48,131 nt of DNA, taken from contig NZ_JADHVT010000022.1 in the NCBI RefSeq assembly GCF_016783915.1, positions 1-48,131 of the forward strand, in the 5' to 3' direction. Numbering within the stretch: the first letter of the stretch is position 1; each line of letters starts with the position of its first letter. The stretch comes from Acidovorax sp. Lineage in GTDB: Bacteria; Pseudomonadota; Gammaproteobacteria; Burkholderiales; Burkholderiaceae_C. Position numbers and translations under genes: made by a program. Below, in pieces: positions 23,622 through 32,325 of the stretch. The notes below the pieces were generated by a model that worked only from the letters and a program-made list of their open reading frames with translations, had not been told where the DNA came from and searched no databases.

Positions 23622-24755
23622 ATGTCACTTCAACCTTCTTCCTTTGCCGTCCTGGGCGCAGGCCTCATGGGCCGTCTGCTGGCCGTGGAACTGGCGCGCC
23701 TGGGGCACCGTGTGGACATCTATGACGCGGGCAGCCCCGCAGCAGAAAACTCGGCCGCCACCGTGGCAGCGGCCATGCTCGCCCCACTGGCAGAGTCCGC
23801 GATCACCGAACCCGGCGTGGTGCGCATGGGCCACCATGCGCTGACCCGCTGGCCCGAGTTGCTGGGCGCACTGTCAGAGCCCGTGTTTTTTCAGCAGGCT
23901 GGCACGCTGATCGTGTGGCACCGCCAGGACGCGGCTGAAGCCCAGCGCTTCACCCGCCAGCTCGAAACCAACCAGTGCACCCTGCCCGAGTTGCCTGCCC
24001 TGCAAAAGCTCGACAGCGATGCATTGGGCCAGGTGGAGCCGTCGCTGGCGCACCGCTTTGCCCAGGGCCTTTACCTGCCCGGCGAAGGCCAGCTGGACAA
24101 CCGCCAGTTGCTGGCGGCACTGGTGGTGGAGATGGAGCGGCTGGCAGTGCGCACGCACTGGCACACGCCCCAGTCGCCCGAGGCCTTCACGCCGGGCGCA
24201 CCTGGCCACCCCGAGTGGGTGCTTGACTGCCGGGGCCTGGGCGCCAGGGGCCAGTGGAGCGCCTTGCGCGGCGTGCGCGGCGAAGTGGCCCGCATCCATG
24301 CGCCGGACGTGACACTGCAGCGCCCTACGCGGCTGGTGCACCCACGCTACCCCATCTACATTGCGCCGAAAGAAGACCATCTGTTCGTGATTGGCGCCAC
24401 CGAGATCGAGTCCGACGACCGGTCCCCCGCCAGCGTACGCTCCACCCTCGAACTGCTGAGCGCCGCCTATGCGGTGCACCCCGGCTTTGCCGAGGGCCGT
24501 ATTCTGGAGCTGGCCACGCAGTGCCGGCCGACGTTGCCCGACAACCTGCCCGCCATCCGCCAGACCCGCCCGGGCGTTCTGGAGATCAATGGCTTGTACC
24601 GCCACGGCTTCATGATCTCACCCGCAATGCTGGATGTGACCTTGGAGGTGCTGAACACTGGACAATCGGCACTGTCCAAACGTTTTGACCTCCGGGTGGA
24701 ATTGGAGACCACCGCTCCAACCCCGACCGGCGTTGCAGCCCCCGCATTTGCATGA
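23622..24755 (+). CDS. thiO: Glycine oxidase ThiO (FAD-dependent)
   Basis: A 377-residue DAO-family flavoprotein. The FAD motif is FAVLGAGLMGRLLAVELARLG (residues about 8-28); the last third has INGLYRHGFMISPAMLD, the FAD/substrate end of the family. It oxidises glycine to the imine used for the thiazole ring. I start at MSLQPSS because CGGAG lies just upstream; the longer frame runs back toward the riboswitch. Its stop overlaps the thiS start (ATGA). Confidence 0.9.
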   Translation: MSLQPSSFAVLGAGLMGRLLAVELARLGHRVDIYDAGSPAAENSAATVAAAMLAPLAESAITEPGVVRMGHHALTRWPELLGALSEPVFFQQAGTLIVWHRQDAAEAQRFTRQLETNQCTLPELPALQKLDSDALGQVEPSLAHRFAQGLYLPGEGQLDNRQLLAALVVEMERLAVRTHWHTPQSPEAFTPGAPGHPEWVLDCRGLGARGQWSALRGVRGEVARIHAPDVTLQRPTRLVHPRYPIYIAPKEDHLFVIGATEIESDDRSPASVRSTLELLSAAYAVHPGFAEGRILELATQCRPTLPDNLPAIRQTRPGVLEINGLYRHGFMISPAMLDVTLEVLNTGQSALSKRFDLRVELETTAPTPTGVAAPAFA

Positions 24756-24949
24756 ACATCTCGATCAACCAAGTCCCGCACGAACTGCCCGAAGGCTCCA
24801 CCGTGGCCGATGCCGTGGCCGCCATCGAAGCGCGGCCCCCGTTTGCCGTGGCAGTGAACACCACTTTTGTGCCCAACACCCGCTACGCCGTACACCCCCT
24901 GCAACACGGTGATCGCGTGGAGGTCATCTCTCCCGTGACGGGCGGCTGA
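24752..24949 (+). CDS. thiS: Sulfur carrier protein ThiS
   Basis: A 65-residue ubiquitin-like protein ending VISPVTGG. The terminal Gly-Gly is the point where ThiF adenylates and a thiocarboxylate forms to give sulfur to Thi[21 protein letters not shown] is the family start. It overlaps thiO by 4 bases and lies 19 bases before thiG. thiF is not in the window. Confidence 0.95.
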   Translation: MNISINQVPHELPEGSTVADAVAAIEARPPFAVAVNTTFVPNTRYAVHPLQHGDRVEVISPVTGG

Positions 24950-24968
24950 GCCTCTTTCTTCCTTCGCC

Positions 24969-25778
24969 ATGACACAGTCTTCAAGCCCCGACGCCCTGGT
25001 CCTGTACGGCCAGACCTTCCACAGCCGCCTGTTGCTGGGCACCTCGCGCTATCCCTCACCCGCCGTGCTCGAAGCCGCTGTATTGCGCGCCCGGCCCGCC
25101 ATGGTCACCGCCTCCCTGCGCCGCCAGGGCAGCAACCCTGCCGAGAGCGGCAGCAGCTTCTGGGAACTGCTGCGCAAGCTCAATGTGCCCGTACTGCCCA
25201 ACACCGCTGGGTGCCATAGCGCACAAGAAGCCATCACTACCGCGCAAATGGCACGCGAGGTATTCAACACCCCCTGGATCAAGCTGGAACTGATTGGCGA
25301 CGACTACACCCTGCAGCCAGACACGCTGAATCTGGTGGGCGTAGCCGAACACCTCATCAAAGACGGCTTTCAGGTGCTGCCCTACTGCACCGAAGACCTG
25401 GTGCTGTGCCAGCGCCTGGTGGACGTGGGCTGCCAGGCCGTGATGCCCTGGGCCGCGCCCATTGGCACGGGGCGTGGTCCCGTCAACCCCTACGCCCTGC
25501 AGACGCTGCGCGAGCGCCTGGATGTACCCATGCTGGTGGATGCCGGCCTGGGTCTGCCTTCGCACGCCTGCCAGGTGATGGAATGGGGCTACGACGGCGT
25601 GTTGCTGAACACCGCCGTGGCACTGGCACAAGACCCTGTGGCAATGGCTGGCGCGTTCGCGGACGCAGTGAATGCGGGGCGTGCCGCGCGCGTGGCAGGC
25701 GCCATGTCAGCGCAAGATGCCGCCCAGCCCAGCACGCCCGTGCTGGGCACACCGTTCTGGCACCATGCCCATGCGTGA
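24969..25778 (+). CDS. thiG: Thiazole synthase ThiG
   Basis: A 269-residue TIM-barrel enzyme. Patterns: [28 protein letters not shown], the Schiff-base lysine in [62 protein letters not shown]. It condenses deoxyxylulose phosphate, the glycine imine and ThiS thiocarboxylate into the thiazole phosphate. A C-terminal tail of about 25 residues extends beyond the barrel and overlaps the start of thiE by 14 bases. Confidence 0.95.
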   Translation: MTQSSSPDALVLYGQTFHSRLLLGTSRYPSPAVLEAAVLRARPAMVTASLRRQGSNPAESGSSFWELLRKLNVPVLPNTAGCHSAQEAITTAQMAREVFNTPWIKLELIGDDYTLQPDTLNLVGVAEHLIKDGFQVLPYCTEDLVLCQRLVDVGCQAVMPWAAPIGTGRGPVNPYALQTLRERLDVPMLVDAGLGLPSHACQVMEWGYDGVLLNTAVALAQDPVAMAGAFADAVNAGRAARVAGAMSAQDAAQPSTPVLGTPFWHHAHA

Positions 25779-26667
25779 TATCACTGCCCTGGCGCAAGCC
25801 ATCGTTTCGTACCACGCAGGTACCTTTGCCGGGTTTGCGCCCGAGCCGGTGCCTACCCCCACATCACAAGACCCCACCTACCTGGCTGCATTGCAGGCCT
25901 GCAGTGCGTTGGGCTTTGTTGCCCACGACGCCGAATGCCTGGCCCGCGCCTGGCAGGCTCGCGCACTTCGCACTGGCAGTGCACAGCCCGACCAATGGCC
26001 GGACGAGCCCCAGGACTTTGGCCTGCAGAACCTTCCCCGCGCCCAGCAGTTTGCCGCCTGCCCACAGCATCTGGGTCTGTATGCCGTAATGCCCGACGCC
26101 CAGTGGGTGGGCCGTATGGCACGCACGGGGGTGCCCACTGTGCAACTGCGCTTCAAGTCGGACGATGCCCATGCCATCCGGACCGAAATCAACGCCGCCG
26201 TCGCTGCGGTGCAAGGCACGGGCGCACTGTTGTTCATCAATGACCACTGGCGGGACGCCATCGAAGCAGGCGCCTACGGCATCCATCTGGGCCAGGAAGA
26301 CCTGGATGCACTCACCGCCCAGGAACTGCAGACGCTCCACCGCTCGGGGTTGCGCCTGGGGGTGAGTACCCATGGGTATGCCGAAATGGTGCGTGCCGAT
26401 GCCGTGGGACCCAGCTATATCGCCATGGGTGCCGTGTTCCCCACAACATTGAAAAAAATGGCCACCGCACCCCAGGGCGTGGGCAGGCTGGGGGTGTATG
26501 CGCGGCTGATGCGCCACTACCCTCAAGTGGCTATCGGAGGGATCAGTGCCGAACAGTTCCCCGCCGTACTGGGTACCGGCGTGGGTTCTGTGGCCGTGGT
26601 ACGGGCCTTGGTCAATGCGCACAACCCTGAAACATCGGCCGCGCAGCTGATGGCGCTGATGCGCTGA
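25765..26667 (+). CDS. thiE: Thiamine phosphate synthase ThiE with N-terminal extension
   Basis: A 300-residue protein. The ThiE barrel covers residues about 95-295: [38 protein letters not shown] with [35 protein letters not shown] and [10 protein letters not shown]. It joins HMP-PP and thiazole phosphate. The first 95 residues have no ThiE homology that I can see and contain no motif I recognise. Starts at 25765 or 25771 are both possible; both overlap the end of thiG. The last codons (ALMR and stop) are formed by the first units of an 8-bp tandem repeat. Confidence 0.9.
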   Translation: MPMRDITALAQAIVSYHAGTFAGFAPEPVPTPTSQDPTYLAALQACSALGFVAHDAECLARAWQARALRTGSAQPDQWPDEPQDFGLQNLPRAQQFAACPQHLGLYAVMPDAQWVGRMARTGVPTVQLRFKSDDAHAIRTEINAAVAAVQGTGALLFINDHWRDAIEAGAYGIHLGQEDLDALTAQELQTLHRSGLRLGVSTHGYAEMVRADAVGPSYIAMGAVFPTTLKKMATAPQGVGRLGVYARLMRHYPQVAIGGISAEQFPAVLGTGVGSVAVVRALVNAHNPETSAAQLMALMR

Positions 26668-26717
26668 TGGCGCTGATGCGCTGATGCGCTGATGCGCTGA
26701 TGCGCTGATGCGCTGAT
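26653..26717. repeat. 8-bp tandem repeat GCGCTGAT, eight copies, across the thiE stop
   Basis: Two copies (26653-26668), one extra G, then six perfect copies (26670-26717). The thiE TGA is inside the second copy. Because the unit contains TGA in a form that is met in all three frames within two units, changes in copy number after the second unit cannot alter the protein. Confidence 0.9.
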
Positions 26718-26723
26718 GGCTTT

Positions 26724-26772
26724 GCAAGTATAGATAGCCACCGCTCAGAAAGACGCAGCGCTGGCTGGAAAA
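26724..26772. repeat. Dispersed intergenic repeat, copy F (degenerate)
   Basis: GATAGCCACCGCTC, spacer, GCAGCGCTGGCTGGAAAA between thiE and the FimV-like gene. It resembles the other copies loosely. Confidence 0.35.
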
Positions 26773-26788
26773 CCGCCAGACGGCAGGT

Positions 26789-29002
26789 TTACTTGCGGTC
26801 GGTTTTCTTCATTTGCTCCAGCTCGAGGCGCAGCTCCATGAGATCGTTCTCCATGCCAAAGCCGACGGGCTGACCCGCTGGCGGCGGCGATGTCACGGGC
26901 ACCGGGGGCAAATCGCTCAGCGTGAGGTGTGGCGGGTCCGACAGGTCCAGGTCGAGCGGAATACCCAGCGTATCCTCGCCAATGGCCGTAGGAGGATTGG
27001 AGGCGACTGCGGCAGAGGGCGCAGGCTCTGTCTCCTGCTGAGCCTTCATCGCGAATTCGAACTCCAGGCTGGCTGCCAGCGAATCGAGCGGAAGGTCGTC
27101 GTGCAGCGGCGTAGCTGCGGGACCTGAAGGGGCCACCAGGGTGTCGGACCGGGGCGGTGCCAGCGGCGTCGTCCGCTTGCGCGGCGGCGCAGCACCACGC
27201 GCGCTGGCGGGCGTGGTCTGTGCAATCGCTAACAGCAGCAACAGATCGTCATAGGCGGCCAGATCAAACGGCTCCACCGCCTCGGCACCTGTGCGACGGA
27301 ACAGAAACTTCTCCAGCAAACCCAGCACCTCAGGCGTCGTCCACTCGGCCTCGATCTCGGCAAGCGCATCGGTGTAGTGGTACAGCATGCGGCCCGTGCG
27401 TTGAAACCCCACAAACTCTGGCACTTGAGCGTTGAATGACTGCATGAACTGCGTGCGCAGTTGCGCAAACTCATCCACGCGGCTGAGCGTGTGGTACAGC
27501 CGCAATAGCTCCAGGTAGGCCAGCGGAGAAGTCTCGCGATGCTCGGCGATGTGATTCTTCAGAACTTCTATCGCCTGTTGGTGCTCGCCTACAGAGACAA
27601 AAAATTCGGCCTGCTGCTGGATGTCAAACAGCTCTTCGGGGTTGACGATGTGGGGCACCACTGAGGCCGCTGTTGGCGCAGATACGGACTTGGCCTGTAA
27701 GGGAGCGGGAGCGCTTGCTGCCGGGCTGGTCGCTACAAAGCGGGGTTCCACCGTCGCCGGGGCCGCCTTGTGGAGGGGCGCGGCGCCAGACTCGGGGTTC
27801 GCGGCGACGGCGTGAGGCTGGGTTTCTGACGGCAGCCAGGTGTCGCCGGGATGGGGCGTGAGACCGACTACCTCGTCATGCGCCGATGCTGCATCGGCAC
27901 GCGCGCCCAAGGCCACGGAATCGCGCCACGACCGCACCGCTTTGTCAGAGGCGCTGCGCACCCGCGACCACATCCATGCCACGCCCGCCAACGCCAGGAC
28001 CAGCAAACCTCCCAGGGCGTACACCACCGTCGCGGGAAAGCGCTCCTGCTCCATCAGATCCAGCTGCTGCTGCAACTGGCCGGCGGCAGCACGGTCTTTG
28101 GCGGCCTGGGCACGCAGCGCGGCGGCGTCCGATTCCAGCGCCTTCAGCCGATCGCCGTCCTTTTGCAAATCTTCCGGCTGTGCGTTCAGGGACTTCCACA
28201 GCGCGGCGGACTGGGCGCGCAGGGCGGACATGTCCTCGGACGGCGCCGTGGGCAACTGTGCTGTGGAGCGCAACGCCACAGGGCTGTCCAACCAGGTATC
28301 CAGGGGCTCAACCACCAGACGGGAGCGTGCGGCGGGTGCAGCGGCCACCACCGACTTGCCGGGTGCCGCAGTGCCTACACGCGTTGGAGGCCGCGCGGCA
28401 GTTGCAGAATCCGGTGTGCGGTTGCCTGCAGCGGGCATTCGTACTGCCTTTGCAGCAGCGGACACCTTGTCTCCGGGCCTGGTGACCTGCGTCATGCCAG
28501 CCGCAGCTGTGGATGCGTCGGCAGCGCCAGAGGTTACGGCTGGAAGCCGCGCCAAATCCACCGGCGATGCAGAGGCTGACCGGGTAACGGTCGTTGGCAA
28601 ATCAGAGAGGAACGTGTAGCTGCGTGTGGTTTTGCCATTGCAGCCTGCGGAAAGGGTAACGGTGAGCACCGGTTCATCCAGCGACACAGAGGCCAGCACG
28701 CGGACCCCCGAAGGGCGCCCACGCACCTCGGGCAAGGGGACTACGCGCACCTTGTTGTCACTGATGACGTTGTCGCCCGCCACCAGCTTGGCCGTGACGC
28801 AAGAAGAGGCGACATCCGTTCCAGGGTCGGGCTGCAACTCGAAAGACAGGTCGACAGGTGCGCCCAACACGACCGTACCACTACCATTGCCCAGGGACAG
28901 CGCCGAAGCACCGGCCGCAAGCGCCCACAATCCTGGTCCAAAAATGGTGTTACGGATTTTCACAATCAATTCTGTTTTTCGGTCCAGAGGATTCTTGCAC
29001 AT
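26789..29002 (-). CDS. FimV-like membrane protein with coiled coil and TPR-like C-terminal region
   Basis: A 737-residue protein. An N-terminal hydrophobic signal (FGPGLWALAAGASALSLG) leads to a FimV-type domain (VVLGAPVDLSFELQPDPG), a proline/alanine-rich linker, a coiled coil at residues about 265-320 (LRAQAAKDRAAAGQLQQQLD), one membrane helix (TVVYALGGLLVLALAGVAWMW), a low-complexity cytoplasmic stretch and a helical-repeat part (FDIQQQAEFFVSVGEHQQAI). FimV and HubP proteins organise the pole and type IV pili in Proteobacteria; no pilus genes are nearby. A GTG at 28963 giving VKIRNTIF is an alternative start and would better fit the signal peptide. The divergent dehydrogenase starts only 34 bases away. 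Confidence 0.78.
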   Translation of the reverse strand: MCKNPLDRKTELIVKIRNTIFGPGLWALAAGASALSLGNGSGTVVLGAPVDLSFELQPDPGTDVASSCVTAKLVAGDNVISDNKVRVVPLPEVRGRPSGVRVLASVSLDEPVLTVTLSAGCNGKTTRSYTFLSDLPTTVTRSASASPVDLARLPAVTSGAADASTAAAGMTQVTRPGDKVSAAAKAVRMPAAGNRTPDSATAARPPTRVGTAAPGKSVVAAAPAARSRLVVEPLDTWLDSPVALRSTAQLPTAPSEDMSALRAQSAALWKSLNAQPEDLQKDGDRLKALESDAAALRAQAAKDRAAAGQLQQQLDLMEQERFPATVVYALGGLLVLALAGVAWMWSRVRSASDKAVRSWRDSVALGARADAASAHDEVVGLTPHPGDTWLPSETQPHAVAANPESGAAPLHKAAPATVEPRFVATSPAASAPAPLQAKSVSAPTAASVVPHIVNPEELFDIQQQAEFFVSVGEHQQAIEVLKNHIAEHRETSPLAYLELLRLYHTLSRVDEFAQLRTQFMQSFNAQVPEFVGFQRTGRMLYHYTDALAEIEAEWTTPEVLGLLEKFLFRRTGAEAVEPFDLAAYDDLLLLLAIAQTTPASARGAAPPRKRTTPLAPPRSDTLVAPSGPAATPLHDDLPLDSLAASLEFEFAMKAQQETEPAPSAAVASNPPTAIGEDTLGIPLDLDLSDPPHLTLSDLPPVPVTSPPPAGQPVGFGMENDLMELRLELEQMKKTDRK

Positions 29003-29036
29003 AAGTCCCAGATAAGGCCAGAGCCATAATGCCGCT

Positions 29037-30560
29037 ATGAAAATTCAGTTTCCCAACATCGCCATCGTGGGCACCGGCGCCATGGGCCGGGGCATCGCGC
29101 AAATTGCTGCACAGGCTGGCAGCCAGGTTTTTCTGCTGGACGCAAACCCCGGAGCGGCCGATGCCGCCCTGACCGCCCTGCAGGAGCAATGGGACAAGCT
29201 GGTCGCCAAAGGCCGGATTGATGCGGAGCAGGCCGGCGCGCTGACTGCACGGCTGCACCCCGTCAAGACAGCGGCTGACCTGGTGGCCTGCGACCTGGTG
29301 GTGGAAGCCATCGTAGAACGGCTGGACGCAAAACAAGCCCTCTTCGTCGAACTCGAAGGGGTTGTGCGCGCCGATGCAGTGCTGGCCACCAACACGTCCT
29401 CCCTGTCCGTGACAGCCATTGGTGCAGCACTCAAGCGACCAGAACGCTTGGCTGGGTTCCATTTCTTCAACCCTGTTCCGCTGATGAAGGTGGTGGAGGT
29501 GATTGCGGGCCTCAAGACAGATCCAGCGATCTGCACTGCGCTGGCCGCATATGCCAGGGAAATGGGACACACCCCCGTTCAGGCACAAGACACCCCCGGC
29601 TTCATCGTGAACCACGCCGGGCGCGGCTTTGGCACAGAGGCCCTGCGCATCGTGGGCGAAGGCGTGGCCGACTTCGCCACCATCGACCGCATCCTGCGCG
29701 ACCAGGTCGGCTTCAAGCTCGGCCCCTTTGAATTGATGGACCTGACGGCGCTGGACGTCTCCCACCCGGTGATGGAATCCATCTACCGCCAGTACTACGA
29801 CGAGCCGCGCTTTCGCCCCAGTGTGATCACCGCGCAGCGCCTGGCAGGCGGCGTGGTGGGCAAGAAGGCGGGCGAAGGCTTTTACCGCTACGTGGACGGC
29901 GTGGCGCAGATACCGGCAGAGGCGCCGCCGCCTGTGGTGGCAGAGATTCCCCCCGTGTGGGTTTCGCCCCGTGCCGCGCGCCGCGCGGAGCTGTACCAGC
30001 TGCTCAAGGACCTGGGCGCCGCCATCGAAACCGGCCAGTCGCCCTCGCCCCAGGCCATCACGCTGGTCGCGCCGCTGGGGTTTGACATCACCACCGTGGC
30101 GGTTGTGGAGCGCCTGGACCCGGCGCGCACCATCGGCATCGACATGCTCATCGATGACGCCGCGACCAAGCGCCGCGTGCTGGCCACCAACCCCGCCACC
30201 CGCGTGGACATCCGCAACGCAGCGCATGCGCTGTTTGCCCGCGACGGCAAGGCCGTGAGCGTGATCCGCGACAGCGGCGGCTTTGTCACGCAGCGTGTGG
30301 TGGCCACCATCGTCAACATCGCCAGCGACATCTGCCAGCAACGCATCTGCTCCCCCAAGGACCTGGAAACCGCTGTGACCCTGGGCCTGGGCTACCCATT
30401 GGGCCCGTTGGCCATGGGCGACCGCTGGGGCCCCACCAACATCCTGGAGGTGTTGTTCAACATGCAGACCGTGTATGGCGACACACGCTACCGCCCCAGC
30501 CCATGGCTGCGCCGACGGGGTGCGATTGGCCTGAGCCTGAGCCATGTCGAAGAAGACTGA
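29037..30560 (+). CDS. 3-hydroxyacyl-CoA dehydrogenase (PaaH type)
   Basis: A 507-residue NAD-dependent enzyme. The NAD motif is IAIVGTGAMGRGIAQIAAQAG; LAGFHFFNPVPLMKVVEVI and TPGFIVNHAGRGFGTEALRI mark the active site and dimer domain. The C-terminal part repeats a dehydrogenase C-domain (RDSGGFVTQRVVATIVNIAS to GLGYPLGPLAMGDRWGP), the layout of the long PaaH-like enzymes. It oxidises 3-hydroxyacyl-CoA to 3-oxoacyl-CoA in beta-oxidation or in phenylacetate-type breakdown. It lies 36 bases ahead of the enoyl-CoA hydratase gene, so they form a unit. The exact substrate is not readable. Confidence 0.9.
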   Translation: MKIQFPNIAIVGTGAMGRGIAQIAAQAGSQVFLLDANPGAADAALTALQEQWDKLVAKGRIDAEQAGALTARLHPVKTAADLVACDLVVEAIVERLDAKQALFVELEGVVRADAVLATNTSSLSVTAIGAALKRPERLAGFHFFNPVPLMKVVEVIAGLKTDPAICTALAAYAREMGHTPVQAQDTPGFIVNHAGRGFGTEALRIVGEGVADFATIDRILRDQVGFKLGPFELMDLTALDVSHPVMESIYRQYYDEPRFRPSVITAQRLAGGVVGKKAGEGFYRYVDGVAQIPAEAPPPVVAEIPPVWVSPRAARRAELYQLLKDLGAAIETGQSPSPQAITLVAPLGFDITTVAVVERLDPARTIGIDMLIDDAATKRRVLATNPATRVDIRNAAHALFARDGKAVSVIRDSGGFVTQRVVATIVNIASDICQQRICSPKDLETAVTLGLGYPLGPLAMGDRWGPTNILEVLFNMQTVYGDTRYRPSPWLRRRGAIGLSLSHVEED

Positions 30561-30596
30561 TCGCCAAGCACCACGGCCACCTCACTGAAGACCACC

Positions 30597-31376
30597 ATGC
30601 CCGCAGAACTCCAGAGCACCAGTCAGGGCCAGACCCTTATCCTGACCCTTCGCAACCCCGAGCGGCGCAATGCCATCGACCCGGTGATGTATGCAGCGGG
30701 CGTGGAGGCGCTGGGCGTGGCCGAGAGCAGCCCCGACATCCGCAGCGTAGTCATCACGGGCGCCGATGGCATGTTCTGCTCGGGCGGCAATCTGCAGCGC
30801 CTGCTGGCCAACCGCCAGCAAGCGCCAGAGGTGCAGGCACAAAGCATCGAAGGCCTGCACAACTGGATCGAGACCATCCGCACCTACCCCAAGCCGGTGA
30901 TTGCGGCCGTGGAGGGAGCTGCGGCTGGTGCAGGGTTTTCGCTGGCGCTGGCCTGCGACTTCATCGTGGCGGCCCGCAATGCCGTGTTTGTGATGGCCTA
31001 CAGCAACGTGGCACTGTCGCCCGATGGTGGGGCCAGCTGGAGCCTGGCCCAGGCCCTGCCTCGCCAGATTGCCACCGAGATCCTCATGTGTGGTGACCGC
31101 ATCGGCGCAGAACGCCTGCACGCACTGGGCTTGGTCAACCGCATTGCCGAAGCAGGCAACGCACTCGACACAGCCCTGGCGCTGGCCGAGCAGCTCAATA
31201 CCCGTGCACCCAATGCGCTGGCCAGCATCAAGGAGCTGCTGAACGAAGCCCCCCATGCCCAGCTCACGCACCACCTGGCCCATGAGCGCGACCACTTCGT
31301 CAAGAACCTGCACCACGCCAACGGCGAGGCGGGCATCTCTGCGTTCCTTGAAAAGCGTGTGCCCCGCTACGAGTAG
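30597..31376 (+). CDS. Enoyl-CoA hydratase/isomerase family protein
   Basis: A 259-residue crotonase-fold protein. LTLRNPERRNAIDP, MFCSGGNLQRLLAN with the oxyanion-hole backbone, and KPVIAAVEGAAAGAGFSLALACDF (residues about 99-122) are the family patterns. At the first glutamate position of typical hydratases the sequence reads SNVALSPDGGASWSL, with D in place of E, as in some oxepin-CoA hydrolase and isomerase-like relatives, so hydration of a standard enoyl-CoA is not certain. It is co-directional with the dehydrogenase and followed by a strong terminator, which closes the pair. Confidence 0.85.
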   Translation: MPAELQSTSQGQTLILTLRNPERRNAIDPVMYAAGVEALGVAESSPDIRSVVITGADGMFCSGGNLQRLLANRQQAPEVQAQSIEGLHNWIETIRTYPKPVIAAVEGAAAGAGFSLALACDFIVAARNAVFVMAYSNVALSPDGGASWSLAQALPRQIATEILMCGDRIGAERLHALGLVNRIAEAGNALDTALALAEQLNTRAPNALASIKELLNEAPHAQLTHHLAHERDHFVKNLHHANGEAGISAFLEKRVPRYE

Positions 31377-31422
31377 CACTGCGCGGCAGACGCCTGCAGA
31401 GATCCCCTTTCACAGGCCCAAC

Positions 31423-31464
31423 AACCCCCGGCACGCTGCCACCTAGCGCCGGGGGTTTTCTTTT
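31423..31464 (+). terminator. Intrinsic terminator after the hydratase gene
   Basis: Perfect 10-base arms AACCCCCGGC (31423-31432) and GCCGGGGGTT (31448-31457) followed by TTCTTTT. It ends the dehydrogenase-hydratase unit 46 bases after the stop. Confidence 0.92.
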
Positions 31465-31492
31465 GGCCTACGGGCAGACACGCAGGTGACAA

Positions 31493-31521
31493 CCCTGACG
31501 CATTGCGCAGGTCCCTGACGC
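31493..31521 (+). promoter_or_regulatory. Direct repeats upstream of the Crp/Fnr gene
   Basis: CCCTGACGC occurs at 31493-31501 and 31513-31521, a 20-base period, that is two helical turns. The site lies 39 bases before the regulator's ATG and may bind a regulator; a palindromic FNR or CRP box is not visible. Confidence 0.35.
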
Positions 31522-31559
31522 GACAATGGGCCTGTTTCTAGTCACCCAAAAGACAGGCC

Positions 31560-32279
31560 ATGGACGACCCGATTCTTACTATCGAAGAACGTGAAGCGAT
31601 CAACTCCGGTCGCTGGTTTTCATCCCTTTCACCTTCGCTACGCCACGACATCCTCCGATGTGCATATGTCAAACGCTTCAAGGACGGCGGCCTCATTGCC
31701 GCACGCGGCGACCCGCCCGAGGAGTGGATTGCGTGCGCGCGTGGTGCGGTACGGGTGAGCTCCACCTCCATCTCGGGCAAGCAGATCACGCTGACGTATG
31801 TGGAGCCGGGCATTTGGTTCGGCGACGTGGCGATCTTCGACGGGGACCGGCGCACGCACGACGCCTATGCACATGGCGACACCACCATCCTGTGCGTGGC
31901 CAAGGCCGACTTCAAGAAAATTCTTGCAGCGCACACCGAGTTTTACGAAGCCATGCTGCGCCTGCATGCGAGGCGCATTCGCCAGCTGTACGGCCTGGTG
32001 GAAGACCTCAACACCCTGCCCCTGCGCGCGCGGCTGGCCAAGCAGTTGGTGCATCTAGTTCGCAGCTACGGTATTCCCAGCCTGTCGGACGGCAGCGAGA
32101 TGCGCATCGGTCTGCAACTGGCACAGGAAGAACTGGCACAACTGCTGGGCGCCTCGCGCCAGCGAGTGAACCAGGAGCTCAAGGCCATGGAACGCGAGGA
32201 CGCCATCCGCATCGAGCCGGGCGGCCTGGTCGTGCGTGACCGCGAAGCACTGATGCGCATCGCCGAAACCGACAACTGA
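31560..32279 (+). CDS. Crp/Fnr family transcription regulator
   Basis: A 239-residue regulator. The cyclic-nucleotide-binding-like beta roll spans residues about 25-135 (GLIAARGDPPEEWIACARGA, ITLTYVEPGIWFGDVAIFDG), then a dimer helix (YEAMLRLHARRIRQLYGLVE) and a winged helix-turn-helix (LAQEELAQLLGASRQRVNQ). No FNR cysteine cluster is visible. Its effector is unknown. It lies upstream of the phosphotransferase and acyl-CoA dehydrogenase genes (46-base gap) on the same strand and may control them. Confidence 0.9.
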   Translation: MDDPILTIEEREAINSGRWFSSLSPSLRHDILRCAYVKRFKDGGLIAARGDPPEEWIACARGAVRVSSTSISGKQITLTYVEPGIWFGDVAIFDGDRRTHDAYAHGDTTILCVAKADFKKILAAHTEFYEAMLRLHARRIRQLYGLVEDLNTLPLRARLAKQLVHLVRSYGIPSLSDGSEMRIGLQLAQEELAQLLGASRQRVNQELKAMEREDAIRIEPGGLVVRDREALMRIAETDN

Positions 32280-32325
32280 CCCACTTACACAACCACTGAC
32301 TGCCCGAACATTCATCCGCCCCTCC

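Noticed and set aside
28950-30545. Minus-strand frame of 531 codons
   Set aside because: Antisense to the 3-hydroxyacyl-CoA dehydrogenase; no recognisable domain.
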